64,000 nt of DNA, taken from positions 132,437,920 through 132,501,919 of the forward strand of contig OY986438.1 in the NCBI GenBank assembly GCA_963920525.1. Direction: 5' to 3'. This document shows positions 1 through 13,200 of this stretch, piece by piece. The notes under the pieces are model-generated. The model was not told where the DNA came from and made no database searches. It saw nothing but the letters and a program-made list of their open reading frames with translations. Numbering within the stretch: the stretch's first letter is position 1; every line of letters begins with the position of its first letter. Position numbers and translations under genes: made by a program. Origin of the DNA: Dichetophora obliterata (lineage: Eukaryota > Arthropoda > Insecta > Diptera > Sciomyzidae).

Positions 1-254
1 CGCATGCCATTTTTTTTATTAGCATTGGTTGAGTGCTCAACTACAACCTTTAACTCAAGAATGTACTTCGATTTTTAACTTTCAGACGCTTTGTAAATGC
101 TGGAGACGAGAAGCCAATTGCAACAATTTTTTAAACACGCTAAATTCAACGCCCTATAGAAAATTAACAACAACTTGAATCATTAAAACTAATAATACTA
201 GGTAAAAAAAAAGTTAATAAAACTGGTGTTTTTTTATAGCTACACACTGACATA

Positions 255-397
255 TAACCTTAATCACTCAAAGACTACTGAAGAGGATATGTAGCTATTT
301 CCGAAACAGACTGTCCATTCAGATAAGTGATTGTCTCTATACAGAGTTGTTGTTGTTGTTGTTGCCTTCTTGAAAACTTACTTGATCTAAAGCTCGC
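255..397 (-). repeat. SINE/MITE-like dispersed repeat, copy 1
   Basis: Read on the minus strand it contains GCTTTAGATCAAGT, a (CAA)n run, GACAGTCTGTTTCGGAAAT and GTAGTCTTTGAGTGATTAAG. The same order recurs at 18131-18288 and 45576-45725 on the plus strand. No pol III boxes or coding capacity were seen, so the class is unresolved. Confidence 0.75.
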
Positions 398-1324
398 AAT
401 TAAAGAGATGTAATAATTTAATAGATCTCAAATTAGTTAAAATAAAACTTTTTTGGTGCCATCAAAACTATGAAGCATGCAGTTGGGCTTACTATTTGTA
501 TTTAGTACTTTTTATTATGTAGGTATATACATCCTTATGGCAGTTTTCGTTTCAGGAATAATTTCAACAGAGTTCTTTAACCAATAAATGAATCGCATAA
601 GTTCTGTACATATATAATTTAAAAAAAAAAATTGAGGGATATATTGTTTTTCTGCTAAATGTTACTTCTAACAAACTTAACGAAAATGTTAAATAAAAAA
701 AATTTTAACTAAACAATTGAACTTGTTACGCAAAGCTATAAAATAGCAATTTATGCTTTGTGTGTGTTCACACAATTGTATTGTGCTTACACATACTAAC
801 ATTTGTTACTATTTATATCCGTGGCTGAAAAAGGCACTCAATAAAAGCTTTCATTTAAAAGCACAAACGGGCTTTTGTAATCCTTTAGCTCTTCCAGTGC
901 GATGAATGACAGTTACATGCAGTTCCAAAGCGGAGCAAGGATGCACTGCGCAATCATCATTTTGTGTCCTTGCCAGTGTCTCAGTGCCAACAACGCACCA
1001 TTTCTGCTATTGTTGCTGGATTTGGTGTCAGTTTTGAATGGCATTCAAAAGAACACAAACACACAAGCACACACACCAGTTACACACTTACACATATATA
1101 CTATCATTCAGACCATTTTTCCATACAAAGCACACAAAAGCACAAAACGCACAAACTGCATGAACTGGGGTAGGGGAAAAAAACGGAACTGGTAAGAACG
1201 AAATTTTTCACAACAGAAAACCACCACAGATATCCTGCTGAAAGGATAATAAAGTGTTTGTTGAAATGCTGCTATACAAACGCTGAAAGGATTCGACGTA
1301 CGACAAAAAGAGCTAGCGCACACC

Positions 1325-1525
1325 AACTTGACATTTAAGCGGCAGCATTATTATTGTTGCTTTTGTCGTGGTTGTTGTTGTTGTTATTGCTGCTGTTATT
1401 GTTATTGCAGCTCATGCTGTTGTTGTTTCCGATCTTGTTGTTGTTGTTGGCAATTGTGTCAATTGCAAGTGAATAAAATTATTGACAATTTCAAGTGACA
1501 TCGCGTCGTCCCAGCGAGTCGAAAT
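1325..1525 (+). other. Possible non-coding 5' exon, triplet-rich
   Basis: Contains several TTG/TTA triplet runs typical of dipteran leader exons, then a GC-richer stretch (CATCGCGTCGTCCCAGCGAG) ending at a good donor (AAAT|GTAAGT) at 1525/1526. No downstream coding exon was recognised on the plus strand, so this is only a candidate. Confidence 0.25.
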
Positions 1526-4034
1526 GTAAGTCAATATAAGTGGATTTGTGTCGAAATATTGTCATGTTCTGCCAAAAAAGAACAAGTTATATCGAATTGC
1601 CACCAAAAAACCGGAAATTTAAAAGAAATGCAAAAAGCTTTTCTTTATATTAAGAATTTCTGAATGTTAATCGTATTGAATAACAAAGGAGTTCAACGTT
1701 ATTTCAACAAATTTTTTGATGGCTGTAGCTAGAGTTTTGATATTCAATAAAATATATATATGCCTTCAAATACACATTTGATATGTAAGTGAGTTTTGCG
1801 GTAATCAGAAAATCGGAGACCCTATTTAAAACATCATGATTATATTTTTTGATGTCTTTATAAAAGCGACACAACAATTGAAGTTGAAATAATATATAGG
1901 GAGAGGGGAAAGCGACCGTTTGGGTTAAAAGCACTAATGCGGGCTAAAGTGATAAGGAATTAGTTTAAACTAGCTGAAATACCCAGTGTTTCTTGGCAGT
2001 TCGTTTAAATAATTATTGCTATCCTATATTAGCTTTAAATTCATTGATTTTTTATTAAACAAAGTATTAAAAGTAAATCTTTTGAAATTATCGTAACATT
2101 TTGAAATCTTTCAATGGTGTTTTTTTCTTTAGAAATTTCTGTCATGCAAGCTACGTACACTTTATCATATTGCAAGTTGTGTCTTGCTTGCAAAAACAAG
2201 AGTTTTTCGTCGGAAAATATGATACTGCAATCTGCGTGCTGGCGAAGGATCTGTGCACTTATTTCCTTTCACAATATTATTATTATTATTGACAAATCTT
2301 TTGAAACGGTTCATGTAATAAGTGTACAATTAATGCCAGAGTCGTAAAAAAACAACATATGTTTTCTAGTGTTGCTTATTTTTGTGTAGTTGGTATTAAT
2401 ATAGGTGCGACAGTTACTTTGATTCACGTTGTATTATACACTTTTGGAAAGATAAGTTGGTATCAGTTCATAATAGAAGTGTACGGCTGAAAATCTTGTA
2501 GTTTAAATAAGACAATCAAAAGCAAAAAATTGGATATAAAAAATTAAGAACATTCTAGATTCAAAATTCTAGTATCTAAAAACGACACCTTTTAAAACTA
2601 GACTATGTAAGTTAATTTAGCGCTTTTCTACTTTGAACCCAATTTTTGCACTACCAACTTATCCGAATCAACCTGAAAATAGTTTTAATCCACTCAGAGT
2701 TCATAGCTTTTAGAATTCATGAAGTGTAAGACAACTATTTTGTCGTGGGAAAAAGATGTTCAACATTAAAGTCAAATGAAAGAAGCGCAAAGCGCCGGTA
2801 ACGGTGCACGACCCCACTTACCCAACCTAACCTACTCCTTGGCGTTAGAAAATTCGTATCTTCGATTTCATGGTTCGCATTATATGCTGCACAGTTTTAT
2901 TTGTATTTTTTCTTGAAATCTTCCAATTTTTTGGCCGAGCGAATATATTTTCCAGGCATAAGTTTCATCATCCATGCACGCATTTTTATTGGTCAGAAGA
3001 TTTTTATATTATTTTCGGCTTTGCTTAATATCAAAATATAAGGGGTATTCGCTCTATTGTGCATTTATGCATACACCAGTGTACTACTCTCAAAAAAAGT
3101 ACACATACAACAACAAATAACAGCGCTTTAGAAGTTACCTTTATGTGTATATTTACAACGTCAAAAGATGATTGTAGCTTTGTTGTATTTTTTTAATGTA
3201 ATCACCACAAGTGTGAACAATCGAATATATAATGATATAAAAAAGGGTCGTTTACTCTTTCCCTTGTATCTATAGTTACAATTACAATCAGTACAACTAA
3301 TACACAAAAGAGCGAATACGACTATTGTTGTTTTTGTTCCCTTCGGTGTAAAACATATATTTTATAAGACTTCATATTAAGTCTTCGCTTAATTCTTAAT
3401 ATCCTAATATGGTTTGACGTCCGTCACCTTCGGGTGGGAGAGTTCAATAAGACTGAAACATGGATCAATTTTATTAGATTTATTGGAAAACTGAATGACA
3501 AATAAAAGATGACCGTAGGCTTCGTAAGTTGAGAGAAAACTTTAACGGAAAATTCGCAGTTTTTGTTATACCATGTCTTTAGATATCGCACTTTAATTTT
3601 TTTATAAAAAAACCTAAAGCCACATTCAAAAATAATTTTAAATGTAATCAAAAAGGGCTCTTGTCAGTAATTTAAATATAATATTGGTACCATAATATTT
3701 TTGTAATCAACAACTCTCCATGCTAGCTTCTGGCTCGAATCTGATCCATGTTAACTTGAGAAAATATAATTTCAAGCTCCTATTAAAAACGTTTTTATGG
3801 TAGTCACCAATTTCGAATACTTACATATTTATCGTTTTTTTACTTTTAAAAAACTCCAGCTACAATAAAACAATTTTTTTTTTTTTTTTTTTTTTATATT
3901 TCTTATTATTGCAATTTTCTTGTTTTACTTGTAAGTGTTTGACAACAATACACTGTTATCATTAAGAAAAAAGAAACTTAGTTTCGAAATTGCATTTCAT
4001 CGTTTTTTCATCGCCCTGAAATATTCTGTATCAT

Positions 4035-4200
4035 TTATAATTGCACTGTTTTTCTTATATCCACTGCAGCTGGTACTACCGGTGCTCGTACCTCAATGCC
4101 ACGAACTGGTTTTCGGTCCAAATGATGAATTATTTTGTATACCTCACTGCGATCCAAATCGATTTTCCTTTCTGGCTTTTGATATTTCATAAAATTAACT
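4035..4200 (-). CDS. Zasp66: Zasp66 coding exon 8 (C-terminus, stop)
   Basis: The acceptor ACTCTCACAG precedes 4200; A completes the Gly codon left by exon 7. It encodes VNFMKYQKPERKIDLDRSEV and RGIEVRAPVVP and stops at 4035-4037 (TAA). Continuation of the exon 7 block into this segment is the pattern recalled for insect Zasp66. The exact C-terminus could differ by isoform. No clear poly(A) signal was assigned. Confidence 0.82.
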
Positions 4201-7200
4201 CTGTGAGAGTGAGTTTGTGTGTGTGTGTGTGTGTGGAGTTGGCGAATAAGGAGAAAAAGAAAGAAGTGGAAAAAGTTTGCCATTAGGTGTCGATATTAAT
4301 TAAGGTTGTATTTATGGACTTATGTCAATATAGTAATAAAAAATTTGAATAAGTTCAAAGATTTATTGTGACATGAGCTATCGACAAACATACATTTTAT
4401 TTATATTAATAATTATATTGATAATAATAATAAACATTTTTTACTTATATATAAAAACATGCAATTAAGAAGCAAATTTGAGTATTAAGTACCACAATAA
4501 AAGACATCATTCCAACAATAAATAAAAAAACAAAAAGCGAAATCTCATTATTTACATACAAACATATTTACGTACTTGTTCTTTTCTGTCAAAATGATGG
4601 CCTGGTTTTTATTAAAATAAAAAAAGGTAAAACTATTGATTTGTGCTAAGCTATCTTCCTGATAACGCAATGGTTACACAAATTAATTTTTCACTAACGC
4701 TTCTTCATAAAACCACATTTTGTTCCATTTATTTGTGCTAAACATTAGTTCTCAGTCAAAGACAAAATAATTATGAATTCTAAAAAAATTTGATAATGGT
4801 ATTTACTTAAAAATAACTTTTTTATGCTAAAAAGATTTCATACAGCTTTTCTAGCCGAATTCTATTAAAGCAATTAATTCTTATAAGATAAGTACTCACA
4901 TTGTTCTTTGACAAATTTCGGAATTGAACTTGTAAAAGGCTATCTGAATTGTTTGATGTTAGTTTTACCGAAGCTGTAAAATATAAAAAAAAAAATTTTT
5001 CCAGTTCTTGAGTATTGTTTAATTTGTATACCCCCAAGCATATAAAAATGGATAAGAGGTATATTAACTTCAGCATCACCTCCTGAGTCGATGTATCAAT
5101 GTCCGTCTGTCGGGCTGTCTGTCTAACTGTGATTACGATAACAGCCGAAATGTTAGAGCTTTCGTAACGAAAATCAAAATTTATGCTTTATATTCAGAAA
5201 TACAGATCAAGTATGCTAATGAGCCAAGTAGGAGTAAAACAACGACTACCTCTGATACAAAGTAACTTTACCATTGCTGTAAAATCTCTTTACACGAATG
5301 ACATTCTTGAAAAATTTTTAGTGGATTCTACGAATTTATTCGTTTTATATACTATTTATCAGGGCTCAAATTTTGATGACCTAAAATATTGTCAGTGCGA
5401 GCTTAAACTCTAGTCAAATTAAACTTTGGATTAATATTTTGGTTAAGTTACCAAAATTGGATCGGTTTAACTAGATATTTTAGCATTCGTTGAAGTTAAA
5501 TTGACTTAAATTGTCATATAATGTATTTTTTTTTTGCCTAAACTGAGTTTAAACGTCAAATTTTGGTGAGCTTACCTCAGTTTAATTTGACTAGAGTTTA
5601 AACTTGCACTGAAAAATTGGCCCTAAGTAGATTTTATTTAATAAACTTTTATAAATGGACCTTTGTCGGCCACCCGTCGTAGTTTTGTTCGTATTTTTTA
5701 GAAAGCACCTTGTACGCCAATAATCGACTTCCTTTAATCACTTCCGGATACGTGGTGTCAACTGCTACACATTTTTGACCTATCAACCATTCTTCTAGAC
5801 CAAAAATTTAAGTTCTCTAAATAAATTTTCAATTGGTTGTCATTGTGGAAAGTTGGTGGGTACTGTCTTTAGGCAAAAGATTATATTTTTGCTGATCAAG
5901 AACTTTAATGTCGCCTTTGCATAATGCGAGGAATCTTTATCCGGCTAAAATACATCATCAGCATCCTCATAATATTTATGAATAAATGGAAGCAAAATTT
6001 TTCTTATGTCTTAGCATCATTTTGATAGATCACTCGGTTTACTGCCAAACAACTTGGCTTGAAGTAAGGCTCCGAAATTACTTTGTCAGGAACAGTAATG
6101 TAAAGCATAACTTCTTCCTCTAACTTTTTCTTGAATTTATATTTTACATCAGGAGAGCTTGAATATCTTTCATTTGCGTAAAATATATCGTTTCTTGACA
6201 TTTATGGCGCACTTTGTGTGAAATAACTCTCGTCATACGAAATTGAGATTTTACTATCTAAATCTGCTCTTCAGTGTAAGACTGTCTTTCTATTTTTAAG
6301 GTACTCTGATTAGAATATATCATCCTTTTTGACATGCCTTGAGCCATAAAATGTTCGCATGTGAACTTTTCCCTTCTCTAAATGCTGCTGATTAAAACGT
6401 ACAATGCGCTTGCGAATATATTGCTGCTGTGAGGGCATTTAAAGGACTAACGTAATAAGTGCGCTACCATAAGTCATATGATAAAAAGATAATGCAGTAA
6501 CTCATTTATTTACGCAATGCCTTCGTGGAAAAACAACGCGTGTTGAAACTGCAAGCAATTCAAATTAGTGCAGATTTTTAGTTACAACCCGTTAAAAACA
6601 ACTCTTATATCTTTGGGATACCTTGATCTAAATAATGAACAATTAAAAAAAAATTAGAAACAGTTTGCACATATTTAAAAAAAATTACCTGCGGATGAAC
6701 TCCGATATAAACTGACTTCTCAAAACATAGGTTTCGGCTTTTACATTGTTAAGAGCTCCAGTACAAACATTTATTTGGAAAAAATGCTCTTCAGACACAT
6801 TTTCAGCCCATTGATTACTATTTATTTGGCTATGAAAAGCACAATGGTGACTTACGTCCACGACATATGGTAAAGACTTTTTTGCCAGAGTCATTAATTC
6901 AACTTTGTAAATGTACGTCAAATTGGCGAACAATGTCTTGCAGTTGCAAAAAGTCAGAATTGTCTTGTATTTCATTATGTTAATGTATAAACAATAATTG
7001 TCTAAATAGAAATGCGTAATAATTTGTCTTGCATGCATACATTTCTATTGAAAATTGCTATTTTATTTTATTTAATTTTTTTATCAAGAAAAAATTATTT
7101 TTATTACTTAATATTTCTTTTTTATTTCATTAAATAACATATCATTACTCTAATCATAAGAACAAACTATAAGTTATGACTAAAATAATCGTTGCAATGA

Positions 7201-10200
7201 CTTCACAGCATATACTCTATCGATTTCCTATATAAATAAGGAGAGTGGGGATTTTAAAAATATAACCAAAAAATTAACCCAAGATCCATATTATTAATTT
7301 GAGCTATTCTGAACTGAAATCTATTAACGGAATGCGGTCCTCACAATTTGCATACTCACTTTTTGTTGTTGTGTGTAAAAAATTTACAACCGCAATCTTT
7401 CAGCCTGGTTTGTCGAATTTACACACAAAATATTTTGAGTAAAAATTTAAAAAAATTAATCAAATGAGAAGAAATTTCGCACATACGCCTTAAACATGCA
7501 CTTTGAGTATAAAATTTGTAAAAATCAAATGAAAACCACGTCTACCTCCCATACAAAGTGCCTTATTGAAACCATTTAAATCTCCTTAAATTCCACAAAA
7601 ATTAGTTCAATGTCTTTAAATTAGATTATCTTAACTATGCACTTGATGTGTAGAATTTTTCTTAAACATTTTGTAAATTCCACCCACTTCACATGCAAAG
7701 TGACGTCATAATATTTGTAAAACCTTTATAAATTCCCTTCTAAAGTTAATGTTTTAATCTAAAAAAACACTAAAATACAAACAGCAAAAATAATAGAATT
7801 ACCAAATAATTATCTTACCTCAAGGGATGCAATCCCCAACCAAAAAAATTACTCAAATTTATTAAGATTAAAGTACGTTCAATTACCTTACGCACGGTAG
7901 TTTAAACATAAAATATGGTTAAGCAATTCGTTTGTTAATCAAAAAGAAAATATTTGTGTTGCGGTAGTAAAATTACCATATCTCATTAACTCTTTGAGTT
8001 CCCACCCTAATTGTTACATTGTTGAAAAGGTAATTTTGCCAGCTTAAAGAATAACATTATTTAAATTTTTTTTATGGTTTTACTTGGGTTAAAGTTTATG
8101 TGTTTCTTGGAACATTATCAAGTTTCAGTTTCTATGCATTTCCTCACTTTTAATCAAATTTCATACTGCAACCAAGTAACTACTGAATTTACAACTTTTT
8201 AGTTACTTTATATAAAGAAAAATGTGTTTTTAACCAATGGGACTAAGTTTATCTCTTAAGAGGTTATCTTCGATGATATCAGTTTTTTTTTGTTCTCTTT
8301 CTCTGAGAAATCATGCGTATGAAAATTTGATGGAAAACGAAAAAAAATTTTAAGTTAGAATGCGTCTAGAGCATACAATCCCAGGATTCCGGTCCCAGAC
8401 TTTTTTTAGTCCCGAAAGTCCCGGGATTGCCTTCACTGCAAAAAAATTTCAAAATACTCCACGAAAAAGTTCAATCATACTACCTAAGAAAAGCCAGAAT
8501 GTGAGTTAAAATAATTTTTAAATAAAAACCTTTCTCAAAATATCTGTAAAACATAACACATTGTGTAAAACACATGATTCATGATTTAGACACATGATTA
8601 AGAAATACTAAAATGTGATTTTAATAATACAAAAATAAAAATCTTTTGGAACTATCTGTACAAAATATGACGTGAAAAATATAAAACTTTCTTGAACTAA
8701 ACTTACAAAATATTACAAAAATTATACTAAAAAGAACTTAAATGTGACTTAAAAAATTAAAAAAAAACTTCCTTTAACAAGCTGTACAAAATATCGCCAA
8801 ATTCTTACTAAGAATTACTGAAATAATTATACTATTTTATTGCTTTTTAAATAATTTTATCTGATTTGATGAAATAATGATCTAATTTAATAATTTTTTT
8901 TTTAAGAATTGATCTTTGTTTTTCAGAAATAAACAATAATAACTATTCAAACATTTAATCAAAACTGCGTATTTTAGTTTTTTAAAATCTTCTGCAATGT
9001 TTTATGTTGCAAAACAAGGCATAAATACTTTGGAACATCATATTCCCAAAAATCCCATTTCTAGTCCCTGTCTAGTTATCAATCCCTGAATTGTGTTTTT
9101 TCAATTTCGAATTCCCGGGATTGTCGAAACGTCCCGAAATTGGATGCCCTAGTGTCGTCTTGTGCAAGACTCAGACACGTTAATCATGATTGAATCCCAC
9201 GTCCCAAAAAAAAATGTAATTCTCTTTCCTCTTAAAAAAAAACATAGCATTAAACATTACTAATTTATAGACAAAATCAAACTTTCCAACAATAATTAAT
9301 TAATCTGCACTAAAATAAAAACAGACTTCTCTCCCAATTTAAACACTTACCCGCCTGGAAGAACATTCGTACGTACTTTTTAAAAAACAACTTAAACTTT
9401 TTACACTACGAAATTTTTTTAAATTTTTATTACCTGTCAAGCTCGAATTGCAATGATAGCGAAGCACCGTGATACTCACTGCAAAAGAAAAGAAAATAAA
9501 AGAATAAAGTTTTTCTTTCTGTTTCCTTTCTTTTGAAACAGTTTTCTCTACATGCAGCGCACAGCTGCATGACAGCAAAACAAAACCTTACAAATGCAAT
9601 GCTTACCGGAAGACAGCGCGTGAGATATTTTCACCATTAAACAAACGATTCCACAGTTCAATCTACAATTAAACAAAGTGAAGAAAAATAGAAAAAACAT
9701 AAAACATGTAGAAAAAGGATGCTGCTGATGCATGAAAATTTGTACAAAATATACTGTGTAAATGGTTGATGATGAAGATTAAAGTTAGAAGAAAAGCAAG
9801 TGCAAGATAATAAAAAATTCATAAGGATAATGCAGAAAATGCAAAGAACAAAAACATATGTTCATTAAATGAAAAAGAAGCGGAAAAAACCAATCAAGTA
9901 AAGTGCAAGAGGATCATGCTGCAAAGAGACACGCAAAAAGGACAGGTATAATTATGATTGAATGTAAACCAACTACGACCAAGACATACTTCGAGTCATA
10001 ACCCAAAAATGGACTCTCATAAGGACAGCTTTTCGAATACACCAAGTTTGATGAGTTTTATAATGATGAAACGCAGATTGGATGAGAGATTTGACATGAA
10101 AGAAAATGCATTAATATTGAATCAAAGCTATTTATGATAATTTACACACACAAGCTATTGATGGCAACTTTGGAAAACATAACAATAGTCGCATACAGCT

Positions 10201-13200
10201 TTCAAAACAGTTTCCGGCTTCACGTAAAGTAAAAGCAGTAAGCCCAAGCTAAGCTTAGTAGTTAGTAAACATCCAAGAGCTTGAGAAGAGCTTTTTTTTG
10301 TATTAATAATTTTAATGTTACCGAATCCGTTCTGAAGCTGATCATGTTTAATTATTGCAACAAATGTTTGCTCGAGATAGCTGAACTAATTAATGGTTAC
10401 CACAAAATTTCCCAAAGTTGCACATGATTGTTTTTTATTTTCGTGGCAAAGCACAATGATTAAAAACCATTTCATAAAAAAAGTTAGAATTTTCTTTTTA
10501 ATTTTGCATAAATTACCCTAAAGTGGTGCCCGTGATAAGCTCCGCTTGTGCACTTAATGTTTCCGCTATGAATTCATCATTGTAGGCATCCTTGGGACGG
10601 TACCAGCGTCGTCCACCGGGCAGCACAAGTGGTCGCTCCGAGGATGGTGTTAATGGACCAAAAGCGCGCTTCGACCGTTGCTGTATCGGATTATTTTTAC
10701 GCTCCAAATGTACTTCGAGCTCCTCAATGACATCGTGACGCTGGTTAAGTGTTTGAAAATTTTGTGTGTTCATGTTTGTATGTGTTTAGGCATTTATCAT
10801 CATTAGCATTGTTGCAGTTGTAGTGGTGAGTGGCACCAAAATTAACAACGAGATGCACAGAGAAAATGAAACAAAATAAAACAAAGTATTTTCTAGCATT
10901 TGCTTGTTATTGAACTTTATAAATTTACTAATGTGAAAACATTTTTCTATCTAACTACTATTAGTTATATGAGATATTACAAGTTATATTTTTCAATTTA
11001 ATAAATGAACTCAAAACATCATGATAAAGTAGTTTTTTGCTATTTGCTGCGGTTTCAAAATTGTGCTAAAGTTGTTTTTTACGCCAAATTTTTATATTTC
11101 AAAGCGTACTGTTTGCCGCTGTAAAAGATCAAAACCTTTAAATAGGGTTTTATGATTTAGTAAATTACCTTAATGACTGAATGTGTAACAAGGGCTCAAG
11201 AGGTCGTTTTGTATTTTCAATGCATATTAGTAGCGAAATATTTTTTCTTTTTGGCGATTCAGTAGAAAGTTACAACAAATTTTGGATTTGGAGATGTGCG
11301 AAGTTTGGCATTCTATAATATTGAATATATTCTAAAAATGAGGTGCTCTTTGCAGTATAGCAAGAAAACTGGATACGAGCTAGATATTCAATAACATATT
11401 TTTATTGTTTGCGCTGCAATGCAAAGAAGTATGGGTTACTTTGATAAAGTACAGTTATTGCATGGATATTTTTATTTAGAAGACAAAATAATTCCGAATT
11501 TCATGTTAATGTTTTTTTTTCTCTGTAAAATAAAACTTATTCCCAAACGAATTTCTACTTTTTTTGTAATTTTTAAAAAAGATTTGTACTGAAGACCCCA
11601 AAAAATAAATTCCTCGGCTCGAAAAATTAAATGACAGCCATTAAAAGTAAAAATAATGGCATATTGTATGACGAATTCCTTATTTTGTATGATACAGTGT
11701 CCTCTGGCTTTCGAGATAGAGCAAATATTATAGAACTGAGACACTCGCCTTGTCTGAAAACACCTATAAAAAAATCACCGAAAGGCTCATCTTAACAGAA
11801 AATATTTTTATGCATATTTACATGCTTGCAGATAAGTGGTTTTGAAGTTTTTCGCTGTGTTTTCAAATATTTGTATTAAATCCTAGCATAGCTACTATCC
11901 ATTAACTCGACAAAATAAAAAAATTGTCCAAACGTGACCTACACCTGCTCAGACTCAGCTGTCCCGGTAGACGTTGAGCGGCCCTTTGCGGTTGTTATCG
12001 CAATGAGTTTGATTTTGTTAAAAACTATGTAACTAAAAAAAGAGTTTGTTGGCACGAATAAATCTAACTATACCAAGCGCGTCGGAAGCGAATTTCATCT
12101 GGGGGGGCAGTACAAATGGGGAGAAGTACAAATGGTGGTGCAAAAAAAGTTCACCAAAATTTCTTCAAAGAAACATGAATGTGAATAAACAAATTTTTTA
12201 TTTTAGTTTAAAATAAAAAAAAAATATAAAAATACATAAAAAATATTAAAATTTCATTATTTTTAAAAGTTCTTCCAATTTCAATATTAGAGATCATTCT
12301 TTAAAGGATCTTTCATAAGGTAATATGAAAATATAAGAAATAATGGTTGCTTTTATTAAGCAAGACTAGGTGTATCTTAACATGGTTTAAATGCAATAAG
12401 GTACAAAAAGTTATATCAATTTAAATTATTCCAAAATATTTCTTTCTGTCCTTGCGAGAAACAAACTCTTTCACCACCTCCATCGAATTCAATTCTTCGG
12501 TTTTATCTTTGTGAATGTGTATAAGTGCTGCATGAGTGAGTCGTTTCTGTGTCATAGTTTCTCGAAGATACGTTTTAAGTCGTCTTAGTGCACCAAAAAA
12601 CGCTCAAATCAAGATGCTGATGCAGGCACAGTCAAAAGCAAAGCAATAAGTTTTCCAACTTCATTTAATAGTTTTTTTACAGTATCTGGATTTTTTTGCA
12701 AATTGGGATACAATGCCACTACAATTTGAAGATGTTTGGGCAGGCAATTGCTTTAGCAATTTAAGTTGCGCGTGGTGGTCGCTCACATCAAAGTCATCTA
12801 CATAAAGATCTAGTTTTGTTTTTAGATATTGTTCAGAAGGCACTTTTCCGTTGAAGGCTTCGATTACAATATTATAGTATTAAGCTACATACTTAATGGT
12901 GCTTTTAAACTGAAGCGGTGGGTTTGCAGTAGAAACTCTACATTTTGTTCTATCTTTTAGCAAACACAGAGAAAGAAAATGGTTATCCGCAAGCATGCTT
13001 ATGAAGAAGAGAGAAAGAAGAGGAAAATATATTATACAAAAATATTATCGTTGTAAAAAACGGACATTTTTAATAACTTTTGAAGTTTTCTTTTTAAATT
13101 GTTTATCTAGCTAAAAAAGTGGGGGGCCACTGCCCCTTTACCCCCGCTTCCGACGCCAATGAGCTATACTATTATATAAAGTGCTTGCTTGTAACGATAT

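Larger units (their letters stand above)
1..4034. other. Downstream flank of Zasp66, no firm gene
   Basis: AT-rich DNA with scattered stops. It contains a SINE-like repeat (255-397), TTG/CAA triplet runs (about 1371-1450) and a possible plus-strand non-coding 5' exon near 1325-1525. The Zasp66 3' UTR should occupy part of 3.0-4.03 kb, but its end is not defined. The short open frames here lack recognisable similarity. Confidence 0.5.
4201..10516 (-). other. Zasp66 intron 7
   Basis: A 6.3 kb intron holding a MITE (5393-5611), an IS630-type transposase fossil (5640-6440), an unassigned open frame (6685-7038) and a hAT-like non-autonomous element (8366-9152). The remainder is AT-rich with no signal I can assign. 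Confidence 0.7.

Noticed and set aside
902..1195. 97-codon open frame
   Set aside because: Composition follows CA-rich simple sequence (ACACAC stretches); no recognisable domain or splice context.
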